DNA of 64,000 bases from Clostridiales bacterium (GCA_017478485.1 JAFVDI010000028.1:182926-246925), one strand, 5' to 3'; shown: positions 16,336 to 26,531, counted from the stretch's first letter. The notes: generated from the sequence alone by a model not told the origin. Translations and numbers: made by a program.

Positions 16336-18207
16336 ATGTCTGAAGAAAACGATATCTCAATTAAGAAAAGCAGTGTTCTTTCCGGGCTCTTCAGCTCATT
16401 CGGACTGCCGCGCCTTATAACCGTATTTTTCTGGTTCGCAGGGATAGATCTGATCTTCCTTCGCAGTTCAGGCATTAACGCCGTTTCGAATTGGCAGGAA
16501 TTTATACTGCGCATTCCGGTCCATGTGATCTTATTGAGAACAGTTCTCGCATTTGCGTTTCTCACCTTCGTAAGATTCCTGATCAGAAAGAGCAAGGATC
16601 CCGAGATGGCAGATTCTGCGGCGCTTTTTACCGGCAGCGTCTTTTTTGCCTGCTGTGCACTTTATAAGAGCGATGATTTCTACTTTACGGCAGGCGTTCT
16701 TGCCGTCTGTCTGGTCTTCGCCGTCTATGCCGCGGGCAGGACGGATCTTTCACGTTTTGAAAACATGAATTCCAAGGCAGCGGTCACAGTGACCGCCATC
16801 ATTGCCGCGGTCCTTACCGCATTCGTCTGTTTCGTCTCAATATGCAGGCACATGACCTACAATACGGCGTGCTTCGACATGGGCATCTTCACGCAGATGT
16901 TCCACTCAATGAAGCAGGACCTGACGATGAACACGACATGCGAAAGAGATATTCTCATGTCTCATATGGATGTCCATTCATCGTTTATCCTCTATCTTCT
17001 CCTCCCGTTTTACGCACTCTTCCCGGGCGCCGGCACACTGGTCACAGCCCAGGCAATCCTTTGCATTTCAGGTGTGATCCCGACGGCACTCATCGCAAAA
17101 AGACATGGTTTTAAAGGTGTTTTCACCATCGCAGTCTCAGTCATCTATCTCTTTAACACAGGCCTTTTATCGCCATGTTTCTTCCACTTCCACGAGAACT
17201 GCTTCCTTCCGCCGCTTCTGATGTGGCTTCTCTGGGCCGTTGACTCAAGGAAGGCAATACCTGTCTATGTCCTTTCGGTACTGACCTGCCTCGTAAAAGA
17301 GGATGCGCCGCTCTTCGTGATCTGCATCGGTATTTATCTTTTCGCTGACGAGAAGAGCAAAAAGCGTTTTCACGGCATGATCATCACGGCGCTCGCACTC
17401 GTTTATTTTGCTTTCATAGTGAACAGACTGGCGTTGACCGGCAGCAGCGATTTCATGATGGACCGCAGCTTCTCAAATCTCATATTCGGAGAAAACGCGG
17501 GCTTTTCGGGAATGATATTGAACATACTGAGGAACCCTTCATATTTCTTCAGCCTGCTCTTCTCCGAAAAGACACTCGTCTATTTCCTGCAGATAATGCT
17601 GCCTCTCCTTTTCCTGCCGTTCATCACCACGAAGATAAGAAGGCACTTCCTCACTCTGCCGTTCGTGATAATGAACCTGGTCATAGGATCCGGGTACAGG
17701 TACGCGGCAGAAATGGGATATCACTACACATTCGGTACGGTCACGCTTCTGATATTCCTGGCGATAATCAACTGCGCGGATATCAATGAAAAGAGCAGGA
17801 AGACTGTCGTTGCCGCCGTCATGGCAGCATCGCTGATAACAGCAGCTCCGTTGCTGAGTTCAAACCTGACTAATTGCGAGGAATATCTGAAAAACAGAGA
17901 GCACTACAATAAGATCGAGGCATGCCTTTCGTCAATCCCCAGCGATGCGTGCGTTATAGCAGACACAAATTATCTGCCTCACATCGCCAACAGAAAAGAA
18001 CTCTATCTCTTGAGTGAAGATGACTTCGTTACCAACGGCGGCAGGGTATTGAGCATCAAGGATATGGACAGATACGAATATTTCGTCCTAAACGAAAAGG
18101 ACGGCAACACGCAGGGCGCGGCCGCCATCCTTGAGTCATCCGGTTACAAGCGTTTCGCAGAGAGCGAAGGCTGCGTGGTCATCTACAAAAAGAACCAAAG
18201 CAATTAA
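16336..18207 (+). CDS. DUF2079 family multi-pass membrane protein
   Basis: The 623-residue protein has about 12 hydrophobic segments. The DUF2079 signature lies after the fourth: TACFDMGIFTQMFHSM, then SHMDVHSSFILYLLLPFYAL. These proteins resemble GT-C glycosyltransferases that use polyprenyl-phosphate sugars, with acidic residues in the first outer loop (here FDMG) as likely catalytic site, but the reaction is not established. The last 100 residues form a small soluble domain. AGGGAGG lies 5 bases before the ATG. The 3' end overlaps the convergent metallophosphoesterase gene by 4 bases. Confidence 0.85.
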   Translation: MSEENDISIKKSSVLSGLFSSFGLPRLITVFFWFAGIDLIFLRSSGINAVSNWQEFILRIPVHVILLRTVLAFAFLTFVRFLIRKSKDPEMADSAALFTGSVFFACCALYKSDDFYFTAGVLAVCLVFAVYAAGRTDLSRFENMNSKAAVTVTAIIAAVLTAFVCFVSICRHMTYNTACFDMGIFTQMFHSMKQDLTMNTTCERDILMSHMDVHSSFILYLLLPFYALFPGAGTLVTAQAILCISGVIPTALIAKRHGFKGVFTIAVSVIYLFNTGLLSPCFFHFHENCFLPPLLMWLLWAVDSRKAIPVYVLSVLTCLVKEDAPLFVICIGIYLFADEKSKKRFHGMIITALALVYFAFIVNRLALTGSSDFMMDRSFSNLIFGENAGFSGMILNILRNPSYFFSLLFSEKTLVYFLQIMLPLLFLPFITTKIRRHFLTLPFVIMNLVIGSGYRYAAEMGYHYTFGTVTLLIFLAIINCADINEKSRKTVVAAVMAASLITAAPLLSSNLTNCEEYLKNREHYNKIEACLSSIPSDACVIADTNYLPHIANRKELYLLSEDDFVTNGGRVLSIKDMDRYEYFVLNEKDGNTQGAAAILESSGYKRFAESEGCVVIYKKNQSN

Positions 18208-19064
18208 GCAGGTTCCAAAACTATTACCGCCAGTTCCGGGCCGTCATTAAACCTGAACGGTGCTATTCCGTTTCCGATCCCCCTGCTGACATAAAGCTGT
18301 GTTTCTCCTTCCCTGTACAGGCCCGACGTGATCTTTGGGAAAAGTCCCTGTGACGGTGAATATATAGGGCCTATGAACGGAAGCCTTACCTGGCCGCCGT
18401 GAGCGTGTCCCGACAGTATAAGATCGATCCCGTTCTTGGAATATGTCTTTAGAAGCTCGGGCCTGTGGCTCAGAAGTATCGTGACCTGGTCACGGTCCGT
18501 GCCTTCCAAGGCTTTCTTTATCTCAGCATCAGCAGTATCAGCGCTCGATCTGCTCCAGTCAAAAGCAGGGTCCCTGATACCTGCGAGGGTAATGGTTCCT
18601 TCCTCAGCGATCAGCGTGCAGTTATCGTTTTCGAGCTCAGTCACGCCTGACTGACCCATACGGATCATGAGCTCCTTATACTTATCAAGGATGTCGGCTT
18701 CGTGATTACCGGACACATAGAAGACCGGAGCAATCTCCACTGCTCTTTCGACAAATGCCATGGCGTTGTCAACATCAGCGGTGTTGCGGTCCACGAGATC
18801 GCCCGTGATGACGATGATGTCGGGTTTCGCAGCCTTTATGCATGAGATGAGATACGACTGGTCGATCCCGTACAGGTTGTTATGAAGGTCAGATACCTGA
18901 ACGATCCTGTAGCCCGAAAAGGATTCCGGGAGCCCGTTTATCTGCACCGTGGTATAGGTCGTATGGATAAGCGCGTTATCCAGAGTGATCCATAAAAGGA
19001 ATATTATCAGGCATAAATAAACCGCCTTTCGGATAAGATGTCTTTTCTTCTCGATTATCTTCAT
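18204..19064 (-). CDS. Membrane-anchored metallophosphoesterase (YkuE-like)
   Basis: This 286-residue protein has an N-terminal membrane helix (about 14-32) and a calcineurin-like phosphoesterase domain outside: QVSDLHN (Asp59, His61), VITGDLVDR (Asp89), VSGNHEAD (Asn120, His121), LLSHRPEL and SGHAHGGQVRLPF. The set of metal ligands is complete. YkuE/YaeI-type relatives act on phosphodiester or pyrophosphate bonds of envelope lipids, but the substrate here is not known. It follows the DHH phosphoesterase gene by 40 bases on the same strand. Confidence 0.9.
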   Translation of the reverse strand: MKIIEKKRHLIRKAVYLCLIIFLLWITLDNALIHTTYTTVQINGLPESFSGYRIVQVSDLHNNLYGIDQSYLISCIKAAKPDIIVITGDLVDRNTADVDNAMAFVERAVEIAPVFYVSGNHEADILDKYKELMIRMGQSGVTELENDNCTLIAEEGTITLAGIRDPAFDWSRSSADTADAEIKKALEGTDRDQVTILLSHRPELLKTYSKNGIDLILSGHAHGGQVRLPFIGPIYSPSQGLFPKITSGLYREGETQLYVSRGIGNGIAPFRFNDGPELAVIVLEPA

Positions 19065-19104
19065 GGCGGTCTATTATTTCCTGAATCAAAAGCTTAAAGA
19101 GCCC

Positions 19105-20049
19105 TTATGCTTCAGACTCCTCGTTAAGTTTAGCAATGATGCCGGGCAGTTCCTTGTCAACGATGTCGTTGTCGAGCTGGCATGTGCCCGCGTTGGCATG
19201 TCCGCCGCCGCCGTAGCAGAAGCAGAGCTCGCCGATATCGACTTTGCTCTTCTTGTTGATGATGGACTTTCCGATCATGACTGCAGTGTTCTGCTTCTTA
19301 AAGCCCCATGCAACGTGAACGCTGACCTCAACCTCCGGCCACATCGCATAGATCATGAAACGGTTGCCCGCGTAGATCGTCTCGAGAGGACGAAGGTCTA
19401 ATACAGCAACCTTGCCTTCGATCTTTACGTTTTCCTTGAGCTGCTTCTTGAAGAGTTCCTGCTGCTCGAAATAAAGATCAACACGCTCCTTGACGTCAGG
19501 AAGCGCGAGTACTTCATCGATGGAGTGATCCACGCAGTAGCTGATGAGCTCCATCATGAGGTCGTAGTTGGAGATCCTGAAGTCATGGAATCTTCCGAGA
19601 CCGGTCCTTGCATCCATGAGGAAATCCATGAGGACCCAGCCTGTGGGATTGAGGATCTCTTCTTCGGTGAAGTCAGCCGAATCGCCCTTATCAACGGCAT
19701 CGAGGATCTCCTCGGTAACTGTCTTGAACCTGTCAGATCCGCCGTAGAATTCATAAACTACTCTTGCAGCAGATTTAGCGCCTGCAACGCAAACGAACTT
19801 CTCGCCGAAGTCATCCTCATCGGTCCTGATGAGCTCTGTCTCATGATGGTCGAAAGCAAGTCCTACTCTCGGATCAAAAGGAAGGTTTGTCGTAATGTCA
19901 TTCTCGGAAATATCGACTTTTCCGTCCTGAACATCCTTCGGGTGGACGAACTTGATCTCATCGATCATGTCCAGTTCACGAAGAAGCATGGCACAAACAA
20001 GGCCGTCGAAATCGCTTCGTGTAACAAGGCGCATCTTTTTATCTCCCAT
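19105..20049 (-). CDS. DHH family phosphoesterase
   Basis: The 314-residue protein begins MGDKKMRLVTRSDFDGLVCA, with the first metal-binding motif DFDG. It then has ENDITTNLPFDPRVGLAFDHHET with the DHH motif, and near the C-terminus CFCYGGGGHANAGTCQ, the DHHA1 substrate-binding motif. The family includes nanoRNases, cyclic-dinucleotide phosphodiesterases and exopolyphosphatase-like enzymes. The absence of membrane or PAS regions excludes GdpP, but the substrate cannot be chosen from sequence. GGGAGG lies about 9 bases before the start. Confidence 0.85.
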   Translation of the reverse strand: MGDKKMRLVTRSDFDGLVCAMLLRELDMIDEIKFVHPKDVQDGKVDISENDITTNLPFDPRVGLAFDHHETELIRTDEDDFGEKFVCVAGAKSAARVVYEFYGGSDRFKTVTEEILDAVDKGDSADFTEEEILNPTGWVLMDFLMDARTGLGRFHDFRISNYDLMMELISYCVDHSIDEVLALPDVKERVDLYFEQQELFKKQLKENVKIEGKVAVLDLRPLETIYAGNRFMIYAMWPEVEVSVHVAWGFKKQNTAVMIGKSIINKKSKVDIGELCFCYGGGGHANAGTCQLDNDIVDKELPGIIAKLNEESEA

Positions 20050-20150
20050 GGTTGAAAACCTCCCTTGTGTTAAAAATTCTTAAAATATATTATCACATCA
20101 GAAAGGCACTTTTCGGGGCGTTACAAATAGTTAGCAATTAGTTTAAAGAA

Positions 20151-20182
20151 TTAAAAAAGCCCCGCTGGAATCTCCGCGGGGC
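20151..20182 (-). terminator. Rho-independent terminator after the secreted xylanase
   Basis: Read on the minus strand, GCCCCGC and GCGGGGC form a 7-bp stem with a 10-base loop, followed by TTTTTTAA, 17 bases after the stop codon. Confidence 0.9.
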
Positions 20183-20199
20183 CGTAAAGCGTTTGCTTC

Positions 20200-22119
20200 T
20201 TATTTCAGTTTTGCATTACCCAGGACTGAAGGGTTCATGTAACCCGTGCCGGTGTCATCAGCCCAGCTGAGTGTTCCTGAACGCTCGCCCTTGGAAGTTG
20301 CATCATTGACCTGGAGCTCAAGTCCGATAACGGTCTTACCTGCCTCAGGCGTGATGTCCGTCCACTTGAAGGATGCTTCTACAAGGTAGCCGCCGTCAGT
20401 AAGCTTGACTGCCGACTTCATGTTCTCAGCCTTGCACTTTTCGCCGTTAAAACTGAGCTTGTTCTTGTAGTTGATCCTGTATTGCTTGTCGTCAGGCTGA
20501 TAGGATTCGGGCTTCTTGTGGTCCTCATCGATGAAGACTTCGATGGAATCCTGCTGGTAATCGTCAGCGCTCTTATCGTTAAGATCCTTATCCTTAACAT
20601 CCATCAGGACATAGAGATTATCCTTGTCCCAGAGGAGCTTTGCATCACATGTGACGGCAACGCTCTGGACTACGATCTCGAGCTTGACGGTCTCAGCATT
20701 CTTCCATGCATCATCGATCTCGCCGTCAACATTGACCGTACCCTGGGCGATCTCGATCGTGGGTCTCTTGAGTGCATCAACGGGCTCGATCTTTGTGGGA
20801 TCAACGAAAGCCCAGTATGTGAGCTTAACCTGGTACATGCCGTCGAAAAGAAGCGGATAGACCTTCATCTTGCCGTCGGAAGCACCGCCTACGTTGTTTG
20901 CATCCTGGAGCCATGAGTTGGTGTCGATTACGCCCCATACCGTGATTCCGGAGAAATTGATGCCGCTCTTCTTGAGGTTCTTTGCTGCCTCGTAAAGACG
21001 TGCATAGTAGTCGCCTTCACGATTGAGTTCGTCAGCGAGCTTTGCTTCTGAACCGTCGAATGTTGCAGAGGGCTTGAGGTCGAGTTCGGTGAGCATTACC
21101 TTGTCTACGGCCTTCGCATATTCCTTAACAGCGTCTTCAAACTGCGTGACCGAAGGCGCGTTGACTGAATAGTGGCCCTGCATTCCGAAGCCGGAGATCC
21201 TGGTGCCTTCAGCAGCCTTAACGTCGTTGATGAGCTTGATGATTCCGCCGCGCTTCTTCGCGTCGCACTCGTTGTAATCGTTGTAGTAAAGTTCAACGGA
21301 AGCGGGAGCGTACTTGTTTGCAAACTTGAATGCGTTGATGATGAACTCGTTGCTGCCGTAAACTTTCCACCAGGAAGACTTGGAACCGTGCGTATCGTCA
21401 GTGAGCTTGTCTCCGCCTGCTTCTGTATCAGTACGGTAAGTTGCGGTTGCATCGCTGATCGCTTCGTTAACTACGTCAAAGCCGTAGAAGAGATCTTTGT
21501 ACTTGCTCTGATCACCGGTGTAGTAAGTCAGGACAGTCTTGATATACCACTCGAGACGCTTGTTCATCTCTTCGGGCTTAACATAATCCTTGGTCTTGTC
21601 ATAGCCTTCATGGAAGAACCATTCGGGAGTCTGTGAATGCCAGACGAGAACGTGTCCCCTGACACGGATCTTGTGGTCGGGGTTCTTGCTGTTCCATTCA
21701 GCGATCTTGTCGAGGATCGGATCGGTCCTTGAATGGTCGAGAGTGGGAACGTCGATCTGCTCGCCGTTCAGCTCTTCCTTGTGAATGCTTCCTGATTTGG
21801 GTGCTGCGTTGTTGTAACCGAACATGCAGTCGGGCTTGAGCTCGTTTTCGAGAGTGACTGCATTGAAATGCTTTGTCACGAGCTGCATGACCTTGGGATC
21901 GTTGTAGGTGCTGTTGCCGAAACATGTTCCGACGATCGCGTCCTCACCGATACCGTCAGCACTTGCCACTGACTTGTAAAGGTCGGGAATGTCGGTCTGA
22001 ACCGCGTCAGGTGCTGCGCTTGCCGATGATGCTGCCGGTGCGCCTGCATTGCATCCGCCGGCAAAGACCATCGCGAGACTCATTCCCAACGCGAAGATTT
22101 TCTCGAGATTCTTCTTCAT
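20200..22119 (-). CDS. Secreted lipoprotein GH10 endo-1,4-beta-xylanase with CBM9
   Basis: The 639-residue protein has a lipoprotein signal ending AGGC (Cys23), a Ser/Ala linker, a GH10 barrel (about 50-450) and a C-terminal family 9 carbohydrate-binding module (about 452-639). Catalytic residues are Glu219 in DVVNEAISD (acid/base) and Glu345 in MLTELDLKPS (nucleophile). VRGHVLVWHSQTPEW and TVWGVIDTNSWL are further GH10 landmarks. The CBM9 begins TVNVDGEIDDAWKNAE and contains DSIEVFIDEDH. The enzyme is predicted to cut xylan while anchored to the membrane by the lipid. TTGGAGGC precedes the start. It is a single-gene unit with its own terminator. Confidence 0.95.
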   Translation of the reverse strand: MKKNLEKIFALGMSLAMVFAGGCNAGAPAASSASAAPDAVQTDIPDLYKSVASADGIGEDAIVGTCFGNSTYNDPKVMQLVTKHFNAVTLENELKPDCMFGYNNAAPKSGSIHKEELNGEQIDVPTLDHSRTDPILDKIAEWNSKNPDHKIRVRGHVLVWHSQTPEWFFHEGYDKTKDYVKPEEMNKRLEWYIKTVLTYYTGDQSKYKDLFYGFDVVNEAISDATATYRTDTEAGGDKLTDDTHGSKSSWWKVYGSNEFIINAFKFANKYAPASVELYYNDYNECDAKKRGGIIKLINDVKAAEGTRISGFGMQGHYSVNAPSVTQFEDAVKEYAKAVDKVMLTELDLKPSATFDGSEAKLADELNREGDYYARLYEAAKNLKKSGINFSGITVWGVIDTNSWLQDANNVGGASDGKMKVYPLLFDGMYQVKLTYWAFVDPTKIEPVDALKRPTIEIAQGTVNVDGEIDDAWKNAETVKLEIVVQSVAVTCDAKLLWDKDNLYVLMDVKDKDLNDKSADDYQQDSIEVFIDEDHKKPESYQPDDKQYRINYKNKLSFNGEKCKAENMKSAVKLTDGGYLVEASFKWTDITPEAGKTVIGLELQVNDATSKGERSGTLSWADDTGTGYMNPSVLGNAKLK

Positions 22120-22220
22120 AATGCCTCCAATCGAATATAAATCACCCTGCCCGATGTAAGGCAGAATCCTCTATATTAGATTTTAATTGAAAAAAGAAAT
22201 TAATAGACCGACAAACTCTA

Positions 22221-23606
22221 TCAGTTTGCAGGATTTTTTTCATCTCCGTCGTCTACGACGCGCTTGCCTATCCACTTGCGGCGGCGCCAGTGACTGAGCA
22301 CGATGAGTCCTCTGATGCACTCATCTGATGCAGTGCCCGCAAAGATGCCTGCAACGCCGAATCCGAGCAGAACGCCGTAGCAATATCCTCCGACGGCTCC
22401 CAGGCATACCATGGTGATGAGTCCTACTATCAGCGGATATATGTAATCTCCGGCAGCCTTGAGACTGCTTACGACTGTCATGTTAAGGCATCTTCCGATC
22501 TCAACGAAGATATCGACTGCCATTATCAGGAACCCTATCTTTATTATGTTCTCATTTTTCGTGAAGATCCTGAGCGTAAAAGGCGATAAAGCCCAGTTGG
22601 CGGCCGCGATCATAACGGTGATCGGAAGCGTGAGCTTCAGTGTAGAGAACACTCTCTTGTATGCCGCTTCCTCCTTGCCGGCTCCGACGAGGTGGCCCGT
22701 GATTATCTGGGTGGCCATTGCGCTCGCGTTCGAAAAGACCATCGAAAACGAGATCAGCGAATTGCAGAAAACGCGCGCGTTTACCGAGTCGTCGCCCATC
22801 GTGTTTACGAAAGAAAGCAGCACGAGCTGGTACATGCTGTATGCAAAGTTTTCGCCCGCAGACGGAAGTCCGATCCTGATCATCTTCCAGAGCATCTTTC
22901 CTGGGAACGGTGCGAGGAGCTTTAAGCTGATCTTTCCGATCTTCTTTTTGTAGAAGAACATCACCGCGAATATAAGCGCGATGACCCTTGCTATGACAGT
23001 TGATATACCGACGCCTGCAACGCCGAGATTCAGGTGCTTCAAAGGTCCATATAAGAAAACATAATTTCCGCCGATGTTAATGAGATTGATGACTATCGAA
23101 ATGTAAAAACCGATCTTCGTGTATCCGTTGCAGCGGAGAATCTGGAGCATTACGTTATAACCGGCCTGAAGAAAGAGTCCTCCGCCGACGATGTTAAGAT
23201 AAGTTTCCGCGTCCGGGAGCATGTTCGGCGAAATGTTGAGGAATGACGTGATCAGACCTTTTCCGACGACCAGAAAAGAAGAGAGAACGATTCCGAAGAC
23301 CAGGTTCACCAGCAGCGCGAGAGTATAGATGCGGTCCATCTCACTGTATTTTTTCGCGCCGAGATACTGCGCGACTACTACAGATATTGCGGTCGCGATG
23401 ATGTTGAACATGATGATGAAAAGGAACATGACCTGATTGGCATTACCGACCGCTCCGACAGAATTCTGCGAATAGTGGCTCAGCATCAGGGTATCCATGT
23501 TGTTGAGAAGGATGTTCAGGAGCAGCTCCAGAAACATCGGTCCCGCGATCACGAACAGCGAGGTCTTTTCATCGATTATACGGGCGCCGCCCGGTACTTT
23601 GCTCAT
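22221..23606 (-). CDS. MATE family efflux transporter
   Basis: The 461-residue protein has 12 hydrophobic segments and MATE landmarks: GPMFLELLLNILLNNMDTLMLSHYS in the first helix pair (only part of it conserved), NAMGVAVVV-like ISVVVAQYLGAKKY, and the matching second half (GLPSAGENFAYSMYQL, ATQIITGHLVGAG). These pumps export cationic drugs or metabolites with Na+ or H+. The start at 23606 is supported by TTGGAGG 7 bases upstream. A second, diverged MATE gene lies at 30027-31406. Confidence 0.9.
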   Translation of the reverse strand: MSKVPGGARIIDEKTSLFVIAGPMFLELLLNILLNNMDTLMLSHYSQNSVGAVGNANQVMFLFIIMFNIIATAISVVVAQYLGAKKYSEMDRIYTLALLVNLVFGIVLSSFLVVGKGLITSFLNISPNMLPDAETYLNIVGGGLFLQAGYNVMLQILRCNGYTKIGFYISIVINLINIGGNYVFLYGPLKHLNLGVAGVGISTVIARVIALIFAVMFFYKKKIGKISLKLLAPFPGKMLWKMIRIGLPSAGENFAYSMYQLVLLSFVNTMGDDSVNARVFCNSLISFSMVFSNASAMATQIITGHLVGAGKEEAAYKRVFSTLKLTLPITVMIAAANWALSPFTLRIFTKNENIIKIGFLIMAVDIFVEIGRCLNMTVVSSLKAAGDYIYPLIVGLITMVCLGAVGGYCYGVLLGFGVAGIFAGTASDECIRGLIVLSHWRRRKWIGKRVVDDGDEKNPAN

Positions 23607-23747
23607 ATGGGTCCTCCAAAACAAACGAGATTATATACTCAGAAGACAGATATGAAAGCAAAAAGTATAAACTTCTCCGATTAACACAAAAGATGATAGG
23701 AATCTTACACGGCTCCTGTCATCAAATCACCAAACCTTTTGATGTCT

Positions 23748-24584
23748 TTAGAATTTCTGGATGATTATCTTGAGTCCGGGTTCGGCATCCTGAAGTATGT
23801 ATTTCATGTCATCCTCGGGAAGAGCGATGCACCCGCCGGTATAAGGCTTAACGCCCATGCAGTGGATAAATACCGCAGAACCCTTGCCGTACTCGTTGTT
23901 CGTATTGAAATCAGTCTCGATGCCGTAGTTATACTCGGGAGAATAATAGTACATCTGCTCGCCTTCGGTGCACTTGTGGCCGGTGACCTTCGCGTCGATG
24001 ATGCGGTTATAGTACTTTTCACATCCGCATGCATATGTATCGGGGGTTATCCTGATGAAAGGAAGCTTTGTTCCGGGATTGCTCCTGATGCCGAAAGCGC
24101 CTCTTACGCCGAAAACACCGAGAGGAGTCTTTGTGTCGCCTTCTTTTGTCTTTCCGGGACCGTTAAGGCCGATATAGGCATTGCATTCACGGGTGATCTT
24201 CCAGGCAACGCTGCCTTCTTCCTCCGTCTTTACGAGATACTGTGCAAATCCCTTGGTGCCCTCATCGCAGCGGATGAAGAGGACCTGCTTGCATGTCTGG
24301 TCGCCGCGGAGTTTGAACAATTCCTCGCGGACGTCAAAATCCTGTCCGGGAAGCTTCTCCGGTTCGATCTTCTTAACGGAATCCGTTGCAATGGATGTCT
24401 CCTGAGCACTGGTCTCCGGAGCGGATGACGACTCCATTACACTTGTCTCTATTACGGCTGATGCGGTTGTGTCTGAAACCGAAGTGGTATTATCGGATCC
24501 TGACGGGGCAGGGATCCCGCAGGATGACAATGTCAAAGCAGCGATCATAACTGCCGCGAGCGCTGTAACCTTAAACCTTTTCAT
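23748..24584 (-). CDS. L,D-transpeptidase (YkuD) family lipoprotein
   Basis: The 278-residue protein has a lipoprotein signal ending LSSC (about residue 21), a Ser/Thr-rich linker and a YkuD domain. The end of the domain reads FIHCMGVKPYTGGCIALP, giving the catalytic His and Cys (HxxG...GC pattern) used to cross-link or trim peptidoglycan side chains. TKTPLGVFGVRGAFGIR is the preceding conserved block. The start at 24584 has AAAGGAG upstream and begins the signal peptide. It is 19 bases downstream of the diguanylate cyclase gene on the same strand, so the two are probably co-transcribed. Confidence 0.88.
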   Translation of the reverse strand: MKRFKVTALAAVMIAALTLSSCGIPAPSGSDNTTSVSDTTASAVIETSVMESSSAPETSAQETSIATDSVKKIEPEKLPGQDFDVREELFKLRGDQTCKQVLFIRCDEGTKGFAQYLVKTEEEGSVAWKITRECNAYIGLNGPGKTKEGDTKTPLGVFGVRGAFGIRSNPGTKLPFIRITPDTYACGCEKYYNRIIDAKVTGHKCTEGEQMYYYSPEYNYGIETDFNTNNEYGKGSAVFIHCMGVKPYTGGCIALPEDDMKYILQDAEPGLKIIIQKF

Positions 24585-24603
24585 GCCTTTCTCCTTTAAG
24601 CTC

Positions 24604-26379
24604 TTACCTGCCGGTGGATATACCGTCAGCAGCATGTATCTTCTTCTTTTCCTCATACATGTTCTGATCCGCCCGTTCGAAGACATCTTTAAATGAGTGG
24701 TCAGATTCACGTTCAAATACTGCGCTTCCGAAAGCAAACGAGGTGCGGTCCAAAATATCTTCCGTTGTTTCCTTCTGCTTTCTCAGAATAGCCTTCAGAG
24801 CATCGATCTTCTCATCGAACCTAGCATACTCAAGAACGGAAGGGATTACAACGAACTCATCACCGCCTATCCTGAAAACGGTACTCATCGGGAATGCATT
24901 ACAAAGGATCCTGGCAGCCTTCTTAAGCGCAGCATCACCTGCCTGATGCCCGCGGGTGTCGTTGATGAGCTTCAGGTAGTTAAGATCGCACATAATCACG
25001 GCAAATTCAGCTGTTCCTGCCTTTATCTGCTCATCGATGATACCGGCCGTATCCTCATATGCATGCTTGTTCTTTACACCTGTCAGTGAATCGACATACG
25101 CCAGATTCCTCATTGTGAGCAGGTCGTCCTCCTGCTGTTTCATGGTCTGGGCATTCTGCTCAAGTCTGTGTTCCTGGACTCTGATCCTGGCCTTGATGTC
25201 TTCAGTTCTTGCACGGGTGTTGTCTACCGCGATCCTGAAGGCTCTCGAAAGTTCACCGACTTCGTCATTTCTCTCAGGCGGAAGGATGACATCATAATCT
25301 CCCTTGCTGATCTCGTTGGCAGCTGAAGTAAGCTTTCTCAAAGGACCGGTAATACGGTTCGCCATCAGTGCGGCAATGCCGGCAAGCACGACCGTCATTC
25401 CAAGGGAGATCCATACCATTACATTGATCGCGCGGTTTCTGGCACTGAAAACGCTGTGATAATCGTCACAGAGAACAAATTTCATTCCGTTGCGCAGCGT
25501 CACAAAAGCCATTGCACGGTCACGGCCGTCGAAATAGTACCGGATAAGTTCATCGCCAGTCTTTGGCTGAGACATCAGTTCCGCATTATCGGTGATCTGA
25601 TCTTCCTCATCGCTGTGAAGGTGATCTTGACCCAAATCCGCTAAATGGTAATGGACGCTGCCGTCAGCTTCCTTGAGATACATATATCCCGTCTTCTGAT
25701 ATTTTAAGGAGTCTACCCATTTGAGAAGTCTCGAGAAGCTGATGTCGATACCGATGATCGCTACAGGTTTGTCTTCGATAAAGACCGGCTCAACATAAGA
25801 GATCAGATAATCATCTGCACTTGCGTCATAGTAAGGCTTGGTCCATACAGCCTTTTTGTTTTTGATGGGGCCGTAATACCAGTATTCCGCAACGGGATCT
25901 TCTTCTATCTCTTTCTGTGTAAAAGGAATGATGCTGAATTTACCGTCGCTGTTACGGGTATAGTAAACGCCCTCCTCGCGGTCGGTAACACCGGTAATAT
26001 CAAGCGAATAATGGATATATGCGCCCTGTATGAACTCATTATGTTCGGTCATGAAACGGATAAGGTCATCTGCATCTTTGCCGATACCGTCACGGAGCTT
26101 CCCGTCTTCAGAGATCTTCTTGACGTCCGGGATCTTGTTCCTCGTCCATCTGGCAAGAGATCCGACCGCATCTTCCACCCTCAGGAACTCGGTATTCATG
26201 TCATCTCCGCGCTCTTCGCAGAACAGGTTCATCTGTGCAGCGGTATTCTCTGTAAGTATCCTGTTGGTAAGGATTACGCATATCGCCACGAGAGTTATGG
26301 CAAGCAAAAACGCCCCGATAACGATCAGGAATATCAGTCTTGCGCTAAGAGATGAAAAGAAAGCCTTAGATTTCTTCAT
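24604..26379 (-). CDS. Diguanylate cyclase with extracellular Cache-type sensor and HAMP
   Basis: The 591-residue protein has an N-terminal helix (about 12-35), an extracellular region of about 270 residues resembling a double Cache sensor (YWYYGPIKNKKAVWTKPYYD, then PVAIIGIDISFSRLL), a second helix near 320, a HAMP segment (NRITGPLRKLTSAANEI), a short coiled coil and a GGDEF domain with an intact RIGGDEFVV near residue 505. It should make cyclic di-GMP in response to an external small molecule. No RxxD inhibitory site is visible just before the GGDEF. The ATG at 26379 is likely, though its ribosome-binding site is weak; a TTG 12 bases upstream is the alternative. Confidence 0.88.
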   Translation of the reverse strand: MKKSKAFFSSLSARLIFLIVIGAFLLAITLVAICVILTNRILTENTAAQMNLFCEERGDDMNTEFLRVEDAVGSLARWTRNKIPDVKKISEDGKLRDGIGKDADDLIRFMTEHNEFIQGAYIHYSLDITGVTDREEGVYYTRNSDGKFSIIPFTQKEIEEDPVAEYWYYGPIKNKKAVWTKPYYDASADDYLISYVEPVFIEDKPVAIIGIDISFSRLLKWVDSLKYQKTGYMYLKEADGSVHYHLADLGQDHLHSDEEDQITDNAELMSQPKTGDELIRYYFDGRDRAMAFVTLRNGMKFVLCDDYHSVFSARNRAINVMVWISLGMTVVLAGIAALMANRITGPLRKLTSAANEISKGDYDVILPPERNDEVGELSRAFRIAVDNTRARTEDIKARIRVQEHRLEQNAQTMKQQEDDLLTMRNLAYVDSLTGVKNKHAYEDTAGIIDEQIKAGTAEFAVIMCDLNYLKLINDTRGHQAGDAALKKAARILCNAFPMSTVFRIGGDEFVVIPSVLEYARFDEKIDALKAILRKQKETTEDILDRTSFAFGSAVFERESDHSFKDVFERADQNMYEEKKKIHAADGISTGR

Positions 26380-26460
26380 TTTCCAACCCAAATATCATTA
26401 CTCAGAACAGATTACCCTTATGGTTAGATATTATAACTAAAATTGACAAAAATAACAGAT

Positions 26461-26492
26461 AAAAAAGCCCGGACGCCATTTTGGCATCCGGG
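26461..26492 (-). terminator. Rho-independent terminator after TrpB2
   Basis: On the minus strand CCCGGA-GCCA pairs with TGGC-TCCGGG across one mismatch, with a 3-base loop, followed by CTTTTTT. Confidence 0.88.
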
Positions 26493-26531
26493 ACGAAAAC
26501 GAAATCACAAGGTTTGGAATGGATTAATCTG

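Noticed and set aside
22212..22228. Hairpin CAAACT/AGTTTG at the end of the MATE gene
   Set aside because: It overlaps the coding end and lacks a good T-run on the minus strand; too weak to list as a terminator.
23720..23744. Inverted repeat CATCAAA/TTTGATG after the L,D-transpeptidase gene
   Set aside because: The stem has no following T-run on the minus strand, so I could not support it as a terminator.
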